64,000 nucleotides of DNA from positions 26,971 through 90,970 of the forward strand of contig JAFWUX010000123.1 of assembly GCA_017523995.1 (NCBI GenBank). Direction: 5' to 3'. Shown piece after piece: positions 23,915 to 32,350 of this stretch (its first letter is position 1; each line of letters starts with the position of its first letter). The translations under genes were made by a program, and so were the position numbers. The DNA comes from Oscillospiraceae bacterium (GTDB lineage Bacteria; Bacillota_A; Clostridia; Oscillospirales; Ruminococcaceae). The notes beneath the pieces are model-generated. The model ran no database searches. It had not been told where the DNA came from and saw only the letters and a list, made by a program, of their open reading frames with translations.

Positions 23915-24580
23915 ATGAACATGAAAGAAGCCATTACATCACGGCACAGCGTCCGGCAATATCTGGAACAGCCGATCGAGCCGGAAAAACGGGAACAGAT
24001 TGCAGCAATGATTCAGCAGTGCAACGCGGAAAGCGGTCTGCACATTCAGGCGGTTTATGACGATTCTGCGTGCTTTCCGTCTCTGCTCGCGCACTACGGG
24101 ATGTTCCGCAACGCAAAGAATTATCTTGTGCTGGCAGGCAGCACCGCAATGACCGATCTGCGCGGCGTCTGCGGATATTACGGGCAGAAGCTCGTGCTCG
24201 CCCTGCAGCAGATGGGACTGAATACCTGCTGGATCGGCGGCTCCTACAGCAAGAAAAAGACCGCGGCAACGCTCGAAAATGATGAGGAGATCGTCTGCAT
24301 CATCGCGATGGGCTACGGCGAGACGCAGGGCAAACCGCGCCGCTCCAAGCCGATTGAAAAGCTCTGCAATGTGCCGGAGGATGAGATGCCAAAGTGGTTC
24401 CGTCACGGCATGATGGCGGCGCAGCTTGCCCCGACGGCACTGAATCAGCAGAAGTTTTTTGTCACGCTCGAGGGCGATTCGGTGACGGTCACCTCAACGA
24501 AGAAAAACGCAATGGCGGAGATCGACCGCGGCATCGTCCGATGTCAGTTTGAAGCCGCCTCGGGACATCCCTGCCGGTGA
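23915..24580 (+). CDS. Nitroreductase family protein
   Basis: 221 residues from ATG 23915 (AGGAGGGA seven bases upstream). The N-terminus MKEAITSRHSVRQYLEQPIE is the FMN-binding signature (SRxSxRxF) of the NfsA/FRP family. GQKLVLALQQMGLNTCWIGG forms the central FMN contact. These dimeric flavoproteins reduce nitro, quinone or enone substrates with NAD(P)H. The N- and C-terminal parts look like the two-part nitroreductases in which the second half binds the nicotinamide ring (APTALNQQKFFVTLEG). The stop lies 20 bp before repeat copy D. Substrate unknown. Confidence 0.85.
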   Translation: MNMKEAITSRHSVRQYLEQPIEPEKREQIAAMIQQCNAESGLHIQAVYDDSACFPSLLAHYGMFRNAKNYLVLAGSTAMTDLRGVCGYYGQKLVLALQQMGLNTCWIGGSYSKKKTAATLENDEEIVCIIAMGYGETQGKPRRSKPIEKLCNVPEDEMPKWFRHGMMAAQLAPTALNQQKFFVTLEGDSVTVTSTKKNAMAEIDRGIVRCQFEAASGHPCR

Positions 24581-24600
24581 GTGCGGAATGCGGTATCAAC

Positions 24601-24714
24601 AATGCGGTATCGCTCCGCGATGATTGATATTGGGCTCCGCCCAAACCCGCCAAAGGGATACTATCCCTTTGGAATCCCATTTTTATGTGTGGATATAACA
24701 AAGCCGCTCCAATC
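24601..24714 (-). repeat. Composite repeat copy D: second arm of the 114-bp perfect inverted pair
   Basis: Exact reverse complement of 21197-21310. A short partial duplicate of its edge, AATGCGGTATCAAC, lies directly before it at 24588-24600. Confidence 0.92.
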
Positions 24715-24738
24715 AACCTGAATCGGAGCGGCTTTCTT
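24700..24738 (+). terminator. Stem-loop terminator after nitroreductase
   Basis: AAAGCCGCTCC pairs with GGAGCGGCTTT, followed by CTTCT. It joins repeat copies D and E, which face away from each other. Confidence 0.65.
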
Positions 24739-24755
24739 CTATTTCAGCATAAACA

Positions 24756-24833
24756 TGGGATTCCAAAGGGTCAGTGACCCTTTGGCGGAGTTTGAGGCGG
24801 AGCCTCATTATAAATCCATCGGAGATACCTTAT
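24756..24833 (+). repeat. Composite repeat copy E
   Basis: Nearly identical to the reverse complement of 2896-2972 (CCAAAGGGTCAGTGACCCTT core; GAGGC-GGA-GCCTC), with a short change near the end (CCATCGGAGATACC). Confidence 0.85.
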
Positions 24834-24956
24834 TCTGACGGAGATGCGCACAGGCTTCGGCGGCTGCCGGATGCGCTGCTGTCATGTGCGTGATACGGTG
24901 CGTATATTTCTGGAAAAGAAAACCTGCTTGTTATATTTCAAAAAATAACGGATAAA

Positions 24957-24988
24957 AGAAAAGACACAGTTCAGAGAACTGTGTCTTT
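24957..24988 (-). terminator. Terminator of the tRNA pair
   Basis: The 12-bp perfect stem AAGACACAGTTC / GAACTGTGTCTT with a 3-nt loop begins directly after the tRNA-Tyr CCA. On the minus strand it is followed by TTCTTTT. Confidence 0.88.
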
Positions 24989-25073
24989 TGGTGGGAGAGG
25001 GTGGATTTGAACCACCGAAGCGAAACGCAACAGATTTACAGTCTGCCCCCTTTGGCCACTCGGGAACTCTCCC
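24989..25073 (-). tRNA. tRNA-Tyr (GTA)
   Basis: Minus strand begins GGGAGAGTTCCCGAG, has a long variable arm as in class II tRNAs, anticodon loop CTGTAAA (anticodon GTA), T-arm GGTTCAAATCC and an encoded CCA. It is co-transcribed with the tRNA-Thr 13 bp upstream. Confidence 0.96.
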
Positions 25074-25086
25074 ATATTCAATTGAA

Positions 25087-25159
25087 AGCTGGTGGACGGA
25101 CTTGAACCCCCGACCTGCTGATTACAAATCAGCTGCTCTACCAACTGAGCTACACCAGC
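25087..25159 (-). tRNA. tRNA-Thr (TGT)
   Basis: Minus strand begins GCTGGTGTAGCTCAGTTGG. Anticodon stem-loop CTGATTTGTAATCAG gives anticodon TGT; T-arm GGGGTTCAAGTCC. The CCA is not encoded. First of the tRNA pair. Confidence 0.96.
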
Positions 25160-25197
25160 ATTTGGTTTCGTTCGTGCTGTCCGTGGTCAGCTTGTTT

Positions 25198-25226
25198 ATT
25201 ATAGCACAGAGGCCCCGAAATGTCAA
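25198..25226 (-). promoter_or_regulatory. Promoter of the tRNA-Thr/tRNA-Tyr pair
   Basis: Minus strand: TTGACA (25221-25226), 17-bp spacer ending TGTGC, TATAAT (25198-25203). Confidence 0.9.
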
Positions 25227-25351
25227 GCGTTTTTTGAAAAAATCGAGAAAACTGTCCGTTTGCACAAATATCAGCAACAATGTATACACATAATAACGAA
25301 AATATCAGATGCTGCACGCATTTTGATATGCTGGGACAGGGGAGCCGCCTG

Positions 25352-25390
25352 AAAAAAAGCTGCGGCAGGCGCAGGACGCTTACCGCAGCG
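25352..25390 (-). terminator. Terminator after the lipoprotein gene
   Basis: Minus strand: GCTGCGG pairs with CCGCAGC across a 17-nt loop, followed by seven T. Confidence 0.82.
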
Positions 25391-25395
25391 GTTTG

Positions 25396-26046
25396 TTATG
25401 ATTCAGGATTTGCGGAGAGATGCTCTTGCAGCCATTGCTGAAACAGCGGTGCATCTTCGATCAGGCTGATTGCGGCGGCGGCGTGGGCGTCCTTCGAGCG
25501 GATGGATGTGCCTTTCTGCTCGCCGCGGGACAGTGCAACAAACTGCGTTGTCTGTTCCGGCAGACAGAAACCGTAGGTCAGGTGATATGTCTCCTCGACA
25601 TCCGGCGCCGGCGTCTCATCATCGCGCACGTCGCGCTCGCTCCCGGGATCAATTGCGGCGACCTCCGCGGCGAATTTCGCGGTCTCGTCCTCCGGCAGTC
25701 TGCCGATCTCCTGCAGCGGGTCTGCAAGATCAAAGATCGCCGGATCGAGAAGCGCTTTCTTTCGGAAGAAAGCGGGTTCGCTGTCGGTGCTGCACTGCGT
25801 TGTCAGGACGGTGCCGTCCTGTTTGACAAAGAACATATAGACCATATTGCTCTGGTTGCTGTCGGGGAATGTCAGGTCGATGTCGAGCAGGTATTCGGTT
25901 GTCAGGGCGGGTTCTGCATCCGGTGCGGATGTTCCGGCGGCTGTGACCTCCGGCTTCGACGTTGCGGTGGGTTCTGCTGCGCATCCGCAGAATGCTGTAC
26001 AGCTCAGCAGCAGGAGCGCTGCAAGTATGGCTTTTGCTGTGTTCAT
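25396..26046 (-). CDS. Lipoprotein of unknown function
   Basis: 216 residues. The lipobox is LSCTAFCGCAAE, with the modified Cys at about 22, then a Thr/Ala/Pro-rich linker to about 45. The remainder (about 48-216) has strands such as EYLLDIDLTFPD and MVYMFFVKQDGTVLTTQ and a helical end. No family recognised. It has its own promoter (26094-26122) and terminator (25352-25390), so it is monocistronic. Anchored on the outer face of the membrane by inference from the lipobox. Confidence 0.72.
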   Translation of the reverse strand: MNTAKAILAALLLLSCTAFCGCAAEPTATSKPEVTAAGTSAPDAEPALTTEYLLDIDLTFPDSNQSNMVYMFFVKQDGTVLTTQCSTDSEPAFFRKKALLDPAIFDLADPLQEIGRLPEDETAKFAAEVAAIDPGSERDVRDDETPAPDVEETYHLTYGFCLPEQTTQFVALSRGEQKGTSIRSKDAHAAAAISLIEDAPLFQQWLQEHLSANPES

Positions 26047-26093
26047 ATTTTAACATCTCTTTTCGTTTCTAAAATTTGGGTAGACTCAATCTG

Positions 26094-26122
26094 ATTATAG
26101 CATATTATAACGTAAAAAGCAA
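26094..26122 (-). promoter_or_regulatory. Promoter of the lipoprotein gene
   Basis: Minus strand: TTGCTT (26117-26122), 17-bp spacer ending ATGC, TATAAT (26094-26099). Confidence 0.75.
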
Positions 26123-26270
26123 TCGGAGAGAAGGAATCTTATGTGAAACAGTTTTCTTGCCGGAGTACTTTAGAAAATGCAGGCGGGCTCTGTCTCCGCT
26201 TAAGGATGTTCATTCAGAATTTCATTTCATCTCCAATAGAAAAGCCGCGTATTTACAATGATTATCTAAA

Positions 26271-26335
26271 AGCGGGATTCCAAAGGGATAATGTCACTTT
26301 GGCGGAGCCCCCATTTGCAATCCATCGGAGATACC
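26271..26335 (+). repeat. Composite repeat copy F (degenerate)
   Basis: Begins GCGGGATTCCAAAGGGATA, then CACTTTGGCGGAGCC and CCATCGGAGATACC. The hairpins are decayed. It ends three bases before the stop codon of the gene at 26339. Confidence 0.7.
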
Positions 26336-26338
26336 GAT

Positions 26339-27145
26339 TTAAGCCGCATGCAGCTCGAAACCGGAGAACCGTGAGCGCGGGCGGGGTTCAAGACGGCGCT
26401 GCGCCGAGACGCACCGGAGCTGTTCCGAGGCGAGCAGCACGGGGATGAGCCATACCGCTGCAATCGGGAGCAGCAGCAGCGGCGCCGACAGCATCCTCGC
26501 AAGCACAATGCCGCCGGATTGTCCCCGCGAATACCGGAACGCACTGCGCAGAATCACCCACGCAGAACGGTGCGGCATTCTGAGATAGCTATAGGGCAGC
26601 GCCGATGATGCTGCCAGTGCCCGCAGCGGCAGCAGAATCGCAGCAGCGGCGAGAAATCCGAGGTGTAGCACCGTCAGCAGGGGGAGCAGCCCTTCGTCCT
26701 CCGGCGGGATCATCAGCCAGATGCTTTTCGCCGCGTATCCCAGCAGCAGCGCGGGGAATGCGGAAAGCACGATCACAGTCTCCATGAGCAGCCTTGTCCC
26801 GATCGCCCTGCACCAGAGCCAGACGCTCCCGCTGTGTGCGAGAAATCCGAGATCGTTTTCATCGAGTGTACCCGCAAGCCTGCCGATCTGCCAGTCTGTC
26901 TGCATCCGGAGCGGCGTGCAGATCAGCAGTGCGGTCAGGAGCGCTGCCGCGAGAAAGAGATCGCCGCGGTTCGGCAGTGCGGAATCTGTGTCCCGCAAAA
27001 GTCCTGCGCCGCGCAGCAGATTCTGTACGGCTGCCGCTGAGAGCAGCGTGACAATCCGCAGCAGATAGCGCGCAGCCCCCAGCACGGCGGTGCTCCGGCG
27101 GCAGGATTTCAGGCGCCGCGCGGATTCATGCAGCACGCGGCTCAT
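26339..27145 (-). CDS. Polytopic membrane protein of unknown function
   Basis: 268 residues, Arg- and Leu-rich, with about five membrane helices (around 50-70, 85-105, 125-150, 155-185, 220-245). No recognised family; the overall plan recalls the DUF975-type integral membrane proteins of Firmicutes, without a diagnostic motif. The ATG overlaps the stop of the upstream small protein (27142-27145), so the two are coupled. The stop codon abuts repeat copy F. Confidence 0.6.
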   Translation of the reverse strand: MSRVLHESARRLKSCRRSTAVLGAARYLLRIVTLLSAAAVQNLLRGAGLLRDTDSALPNRGDLFLAAALLTALLICTPLRMQTDWQIGRLAGTLDENDLGFLAHSGSVWLWCRAIGTRLLMETVIVLSAFPALLLGYAAKSIWLMIPPEDEGLLPLLTVLHLGFLAAAAILLPLRALAASSALPYSYLRMPHRSAWVILRSAFRYSRGQSGGIVLARMLSAPLLLLPIAAVWLIPVLLASEQLRCVSAQRRLEPRPRSRFSGFELHAA

Positions 27146-27552
27146 GAGATATAATCCTCGAGCAGCTCGCGCAGTTCCGCGGAATCTGAAACGCGGAATC
27201 CGTATTCGAGCAGGATGCGGTCATAGTCAGGCAGCCACTCTGCGGGCAGCTCATAAGCGGCGGAAGGCTCGCGGCTCCCCTCGGGGTAGACATATAGCGT
27301 ATCGGCATCGAGCTTGATGAGATACCCCTGCTCCGGCAGATTCTCCGGCAGCAGATCGGCAGCAGATACGCTGCTTTCATCCGGATTGACGCTCTGTACC
27401 GTTACACGGTCCGTGCTGTATGCCGCGAAAACCGTATCGTCCATCTGCGGGATCGGCTCGATTGTGCTGCGGAGATAAACGAACGTGCCCGAGCAGAGCA
27501 GCACAAGCCCCGCCGTCACCGCAGGCAGCAGAATTCTGGATATCTGATTCAT
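27142..27552 (-). CDS. Membrane-anchored small protein with BofC-like C-terminal region
   Basis: 136 residues. One N-terminal membrane helix (about 7-27), then an extracytoplasmic part. The end, QGYLIKLDADTLYVYPEGS then LPDYDRILLEYGFRVSDSAEL, follows the pattern of the C-terminal domain of BofC and similar YceG-neighbour proteins in Firmicutes (y-vk--dg-v-Vy ... LP--D---L--Gi-v-s--eL). In Bacillus BofC restrains a sporulation peptidase; that role is not implied here. It leads a two-gene operon with 26339-27145. Homology is suggested, not proven. Confidence 0.6.
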   Translation of the reverse strand: MNQISRILLPAVTAGLVLLCSGTFVYLRSTIEPIPQMDDTVFAAYSTDRVTVQSVNPDESSVSAADLLPENLPEQGYLIKLDADTLYVYPEGSREPSAAYELPAEWLPDYDRILLEYGFRVSDSAELRELLEDYIS

Positions 27553-27662
27553 TTTGGATGGCTCCTTTCGTGTGTCCGGATCGGTTGTATCGTCATTATG
27601 CTGTAAATTTTCAAGTTTTATGCGCGAACAATAAAAAAAGCATTAAAATTTTATGAAAGTGC

Positions 27663-27691
27663 TTAACAAGAATCTGATTTTGTGCTATAAT
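27663..27691 (+). promoter_or_regulatory. Promoter of the class A PBP gene
   Basis: TTAACA (27663-27668), 17-bp spacer ending TGTGC, TATAAT (27686-27691). The untranslated leader is about 110 nt. Confidence 0.8.
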
Positions 27692-27810
27692 ATACTTTGT
27701 ATTTATATGTCATTTTCAGCGCAGATGCAGACAGCATTGCAGGCGCAGATAAACCGCATCCGGCAGCCGACAGAGACGCTGCCGCAATCCGAAAGGGGAA
27801 CTGAACTATC

Positions 27811-30219
27811 ATGAGTGCTTCCACACATTCAGGCACAGCCGGAAAGAAGCAGACAAACCAGAAAAAGGTCTACCGCAGACCGCTGATCCTGCGCATTCTC
27901 AGCACGATCGGCACGGTTCTGCTGACGACATTTCTCTCGTTTTTCCTGCTCTTTGCGGTCACCGGCACGATCTGCGCGATCGCCGCAACCATGTATATGA
28001 CCGATTACATGGACAAGACCACGCCGATCAGTATTCAGGAGCTGACCGTCTCCGGCGCGACCAACATCTTCCAGCTGGATTCCGACGGCAACTACGTGAA
28101 GGTCTGGCATCAGGAGAGCGAGCTGAAGCGTATTCCGGTTGAGCTTGAGCAGATTCCGCAGCATACGCGCGATGCGTTTGTCTACGCCGAGGATGAGCGC
28201 TTCTATGAGCATGAGGGCGTGGATTTCAAGCGTACCGCTGCTTCCTTTGCCAACATGATCCTGCGTTTCTGGTCATCCGATCAGGGCGGTTCGACCATTA
28301 CCCAGCAGCTCGTCAAGAACCTGACAGGCGATGATGACAAGAGCCCGCAGCGTAAGCTCCGCGAGATTCACCGCGCAATGGAACTCGAAAAGAACTACTC
28401 CAAGGATGAAATCCTGCTGAATTATATGAACTATATCGGCTTCGGCGGTGCAAACAACGGCATCGAGATGGCGGCAAACACCTACTTCGGCAAGCATGTC
28501 GAGGATCTCACGATCGCGGAGAGCGCCTGCCTTGCTGCAATCCCGCAGAGCCCGGAGATCAACAACCCGTTCGCAGGCAAAAACGAACAGGCATACAACG
28601 AAGTCACGCACACATGGTATTATACCGATGAAACGGTCAATACCGGCCGTGCGGTCAACCGCGCCCGTATGGAGTACATCCTCAAGCAGATGTACAAGAA
28701 CGGCGCGATCACCTTCGATGAATATGAGGAGGCGCTGAACGAGCACCTCGTCTTCAGAGATACCGATGAATACCTGATGACACATCCGGATGAGCAGGTC
28801 GTCGCGGATGACGGTTCGATCATGCTCGACGATAAGGGTGAGCAGAAGCCGAACTCGTGGGCAGTTGATGAGGCACTGAACGAATTTGTCGATTACCTGA
28901 TGGAAACACAGGGCATCTCCCGCGAGCGTGCACTGAAGATCATCTACACCGAAGGCTATCAGATTTATCTGACTGTCAATCAGGACATGCAGGACTATCT
29001 CGAAAACAAATTCTCCAACATGGATAACCTGCTCATGGGCATGACCAATGCAGCAGCGACCACCTATTACCGCGACCTCGACGGCGACGGCGAATATACC
29101 GATGAGGAGAATCTGCCGCTGCAGGCGGGCTTCACTGCGATTGACTATCACGGCAGAGTGCTCTGCACCTGCGGCGCAATCGGCGAGAAGAAAGGCTCCC
29201 TCGGTACGAGCTTTGCTTCGACCGAACCGCAGCAGCCGGGTTCCGCAATCAAGCCGGTCACCAGCTACGGCTACGCGCTCTATCATGACTATATCGCGTG
29301 GGGAACCCACGTTCAGGACTACCCGCCGATCACCATTCACGATAAGGAGACCGGCAAGGATAAGCTCTGGCCGACCAACTACACCGATGTCAACGGCGTC
29401 ATGAGCTATTCCGGCAACACCATCAACATCTTCTATGCGCTGGAGCGCTCCTACAACACAATTCCGGCACTGCTCGTCAAGACCTACGGTCCGAGAAATG
29501 TGTTCGATTTCGCAACCCAGACGCTCGGTCTGGATCTCAACGAAGGCTATGACGTTGACTATGCTCCGCTCGCCGTCGGCGCTCTGGGCTACGGCATCAC
29601 CGTCAAGGATCTGGTCAATGCATACATGGTCTACGGAAACGGCGGCTACTTCAACGATGCACACATCATCAGCAGAATTGAAAAGAATGACGGCTCGATC
29701 TTCGTTGATTTTGAGAAAGACTACAAGCAGGTCATTGACGCGGAGACCTCTTATGTCATGAACAAGCTGCTGCAGAATGTTGTCCAGAACGGTACCGGTA
29801 CCGCAGCACAGCTCTACACGGGCGGCGTGCAGGTCCCGATCGCCGGCAAGACCGGTACAACATCCGACTGGTTCGACCTGATGTTCGTCGGTCTGAATCC
29901 GGAATTCGTCAGCGGCGTCTGGATCGGCTACAAGGAGAACAGAGAGATCAAGTTCCACGGCGGTATTCAGTCCGCAAGAGTCTGGAAGAACATCATCGGC
30001 GAATGGATTGTCAACCATTACTACGATGAGGACTTTGAAAAGCAGTTCCCTGCCTGTGATACAGTTTTCGCTGCACCGTACTGCCTGGCAACCGGAAAGC
30101 TTGCAGGTCTGGCGTGCCCGCAGGGTACAATGGGTTACTGGAAATCCACGAACCCGTGCTGGTGCGATAACTATGAACTGAGACTCGGCTTCAATGCGCT
30201 TGCTGAAGATGCAGGCTGA
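27811..30219 (+). CDS. Class A penicillin-binding protein (PBP1A family)
   Basis: 802 residues; ATG 27811 after AAAGGGG. Cytoplasmic tail, one membrane anchor (about 28-58), a GT51 glycosyltransferase domain (catalytic Glu127 in EDERFYEHEG; GGSTITQQLVKN) and a transpeptidase domain (Ser478 in PGSAIKP, SYN motif in ERSYNTIPA, KTGTT near 690). It polymerises lipid II and cross-links stem peptides at the outer membrane face. Between GT51 and transpeptidase there is an insertion of about 100 residues (about 255-400) with acidic loops. The 3' end overlaps the next gene by 26 bp. Confidence 0.93.
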   Translation: MSASTHSGTAGKKQTNQKKVYRRPLILRILSTIGTVLLTTFLSFFLLFAVTGTICAIAATMYMTDYMDKTTPISIQELTVSGATNIFQLDSDGNYVKVWHQESELKRIPVELEQIPQHTRDAFVYAEDERFYEHEGVDFKRTAASFANMILRFWSSDQGGSTITQQLVKNLTGDDDKSPQRKLREIHRAMELEKNYSKDEILLNYMNYIGFGGANNGIEMAANTYFGKHVEDLTIAESACLAAIPQSPEINNPFAGKNEQAYNEVTHTWYYTDETVNTGRAVNRARMEYILKQMYKNGAITFDEYEEALNEHLVFRDTDEYLMTHPDEQVVADDGSIMLDDKGEQKPNSWAVDEALNEFVDYLMETQGISRERALKIIYTEGYQIYLTVNQDMQDYLENKFSNMDNLLMGMTNAAATTYYRDLDGDGEYTDEENLPLQAGFTAIDYHGRVLCTCGAIGEKKGSLGTSFASTEPQQPGSAIKPVTSYGYALYHDYIAWGTHVQDYPPITIHDKETGKDKLWPTNYTDVNGVMSYSGNTINIFYALERSYNTIPALLVKTYGPRNVFDFATQTLGLDLNEGYDVDYAPLAVGALGYGITVKDLVNAYMVYGNGGYFNDAHIISRIEKNDGSIFVDFEKDYKQVIDAETSYVMNKLLQNVVQNGTGTAAQLYTGGVQVPIAGKTGTTSDWFDLMFVGLNPEFVSGVWIGYKENREIKFHGGIQSARVWKNIIGEWIVNHYYDEDFEKQFPACDTVFAAPYCLATGKLAGLACPQGTMGYWKSTNPCWCDNYELRLGFNALAEDAG

Positions 30220-31819
30220 GCCGAAAACTGCGTACAGGATTCTGTCGCATAAATGGTATCTGTATTTCACCGAGTTTTTCGCCGGCATGTCCGTCATGGC
30301 GGCGGAGCTCGGTGCAAGCAGACTGCTGGCGCCCTATTTCAGCTCGTCACAGATCGTCTGGACAATCATCATCGGCACGATCATGATCGCGATGGCGCTC
30401 GGCAATCTCTACGGCGGACGCTCCGCCGACAAGCATCCCGATCCGGACAGGCTCTACCGGAGAATTCTGGTCGCGGCGGTCTGGATTGCGGCGATTCCGT
30501 TCCTCGGAAAGCTCGTCATTCTGGCGATCTCGGCGCTGCTCGTTGTGACCGTCAGCACGAACTTCCTGATCTGGGCGGCGTTCCTCTCCTGCATGATCGT
30601 CTTTGTGTATCCGCTGTTTCTGCTCGGCACGGTGACGCCCTCGCTGGTCAAGTACACCGTCAGCAGCCTCGATGACAGCGGCAGAACCGTCGGCACGCTC
30701 GGCGCAGCCAATACGATCGGCAGCATCATCGGCACATTTGTCCCGACATTTGTCTCGATTCCGGCGGTCGGTACGGCTGCGACATTCGTCATTTTCTCCG
30801 GCATCCTGCTGCTGCTCGGCGTGATCTATTTCATCTCGGAGCGGCGCGGTGCGGTCAGAGTGATTGTCTCCGCTGTGCTGTTTGCGGCGGCATCCGCTGC
30901 GGCGCTTATGCTCGGATTTGCCTTCTGGGACAAGACGCTGACGCTTGAGGACGAATCGGTTTATAACTATCTGCAGGTTCGCGAGGATGACAGCAGAGTT
31001 GTCCTTTCGACGAATGTGCTGTTCGGCGTGCAGTCCGTCTATGTCAAGGGCGATGCGCTGACCGGCATGTATTACGATTACGCACTCGCGGCACCCCTGA
31101 TGCTTGAAGCACCGCAGGCGCCGCATGATATGCTGATTCTTGGAATGGGCACCGGCACTTATGCAACACAGTGCCGGCGCTATTTTGATAGTATGGCAAT
31201 TGAGGGCGTCGAGATTGACGAAAAGATCACCGATCTTGCGCACCGCTATTTTGCGCTCGACGGCAGTGTGCCCGTTGCGACCTATGACGGCAGGGCGTAT
31301 CTCGCCGGAACCGACCGCAAATATGATGTCATCATGGTGGATGCCTATCAGGATATCACGATTCCGTTTCAGATGTCCACGCAGGAGTTTTTCCGCATGG
31401 TGCAGGCGCATCTCACGGAAAACGGCGTGATGATTGTCAATATGAACATGACCTCTGACCGCGAAAACGGCATCAATGCCTATTTGCAGGACACGATCGC
31501 ATCTGTTTTTGATACGGTCTATACGGTCAATGTCTACGGCTCGACGAACCGCGAGCTCTTTGCCTCGCAGAATCCGGATATCGCGCAGCTGCTGGAAAAA
31601 CATGCCGCTGCGGAGAGCGATCCCGATCTGATGAAGCTCATGAAGCGCGTCTCGGACTGCCTCGAACCCTATCACGGCGGCTCGCTGCTGCTGACCGATG
31701 ACAAGGCGCCCGTTGAACTGCTCGGCATGCAGACGATCGACGATATGATCCGGAAGGAGCTTGCCTACTACAAGGAGAAATTCCTGACAGAGGGCATTTC
31801 CGGTATCATCAACGGATAA
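30194..31819 (+). CDS. Membrane-fused spermidine synthase-like methyltransferase-fold protein
   Basis: 541 residues from ATG 30194 (ATG 30209 also possible). Residues about 15-245 form seven or eight membrane helices (FFAGMSVMAAELGASRLLAP ... GTLGAANTIGSIIGTFVPT). Residues about 260-510 form a Rossmann fold with LILGMGTGTYATQ, EGVEIDEKITDLA and YDVIMVDAYQD. This two-part plan is the SpeE-like family with an N-terminal transporter-like domain; whether it makes polyamines is unproven. Its start lies inside the PBP gene, so they are coupled. The last 48 bp recur at 32349-32396 after the next gene. Confidence 0.82.
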   Translation: MRLLKMQAEPKTAYRILSHKWYLYFTEFFAGMSVMAAELGASRLLAPYFSSSQIVWTIIIGTIMIAMALGNLYGGRSADKHPDPDRLYRRILVAAVWIAAIPFLGKLVILAISALLVVTVSTNFLIWAAFLSCMIVFVYPLFLLGTVTPSLVKYTVSSLDDSGRTVGTLGAANTIGSIIGTFVPTFVSIPAVGTAATFVIFSGILLLLGVIYFISERRGAVRVIVSAVLFAAASAAALMLGFAFWDKTLTLEDESVYNYLQVREDDSRVVLSTNVLFGVQSVYVKGDALTGMYYDYALAAPLMLEAPQAPHDMLILGMGTGTYATQCRRYFDSMAIEGVEIDEKITDLAHRYFALDGSVPVATYDGRAYLAGTDRKYDVIMVDAYQDITIPFQMSTQEFFRMVQAHLTENGVMIVNMNMTSDRENGINAYLQDTIASVFDTVYTVNVYGSTNRELFASQNPDIAQLLEKHAAAESDPDLMKLMKRVSDCLEPYHGGSLLLTDDKAPVELLGMQTIDDMIRKELAYYKEKFLTEGISGIING

Positions 31820-31849
31820 TCCGGAGAATGCCGGAGTGAAAGGATGGTT

Positions 31850-32350
31850 ATGATGCAGGCTGGTCCGTTTATGTCCGCAGTATTCATGTGGATGACTTGG
31901 GAGAGGGATCAGGAAAAGGAACACCGCAAATGGCTTATTTGGCTTGCTTTCTGGGGCATTTGTTCCATTTTGAAGCTTGTCCGCATTTTCAAAAAAGCAA
32001 GACGCTGTTCAGCATTTGTGGAGGCAGAGGTTGTTGATACTGAGGATATAGTCTTTCAGGCGCATCGGCGTAGAGGTCCTACAATGTACGGGCATATTCC
32101 GATTTACCGCTATGAATATGACGGCATAGAATATCAGGAGCAAGGAGTGTGGGGTTCTTATAGTAAATTTGCACTGATCGGAGCGAAACACAAGATTCGT
32201 ATTAATCCGCAGAATCCGAAAGAAATGTTTTATTGGAAGAGTGAGCTAGTTCTTTGGGCGCTATTCACCATCTCTATTATGTTATTAACGTTCCCTTTAT
32301 TTGATATGGTCCACTTTTATTATGATCCGGAAAGCGCCTGCCTGCCATAA
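31850..32350 (+). CDS. DUF3592-like membrane protein in a duplicated-end insertion
   Basis: Start among ATG 31844, 31850 and 31853; GAAAGGA ends at 31844, so 31850 or 31853 is likelier. About 166 residues: an N-terminal hydrophobic helix, a basic segment (LKLVRIFKKARR), an extracytoplasmic-type beta domain (EAEVVDTEDIVFQAHRRR ... YRYEYDGIEYQEQGVWGSY) and a second helix near the end. The beta pattern resembles DUF3592. It is visibly more AT-rich than both neighbours and is bracketed by two copies of the 48-bp end of the preceding gene (31772-31819 and 32349-32396), suggesting insertion with local duplication. Function unknown. Confidence 0.62.
   Translation: MMQAGPFMSAVFMWMTWERDQEKEHRKWLIWLAFWGICSILKLVRIFKKARRCSAFVEAEVVDTEDIVFQAHRRRGPTMYGHIPIYRYEYDGIEYQEQGVWGSYSKFALIGAKHKIRINPQNPKEMFYWKSELVLWALFTISIMLLTFPLFDMVHFYYDPESACLP

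Larger units (their letters stand above)
24581..24988. other. Gene-free region of repeats and terminators
   Basis: No gene. It holds repeat copy D (24601-24714), a terminator stem (24700-24738), repeat copy E in the opposite orientation (24756-24833), about 120 bp in which I see nothing (24835-24956), and the tRNA terminator (24957-24988). Confidence 0.85.

Noticed and set aside
24989..25159. tRNA pair as a phage or island attachment site
   Set aside because: The tRNAs have their own promoter and terminator, and no integrase or partial tRNA duplicate is present nearby.
28273..30297. 674-codon minus-strand frame opposite the PBP gene, and similar frames at 55643-57727 and 47954-49999
   Set aside because: All are shadows of strong genes (PBP, flavoprotein and GXGXG subunit, atpD/atpC) with no ribosome-binding site or recognisable domain.
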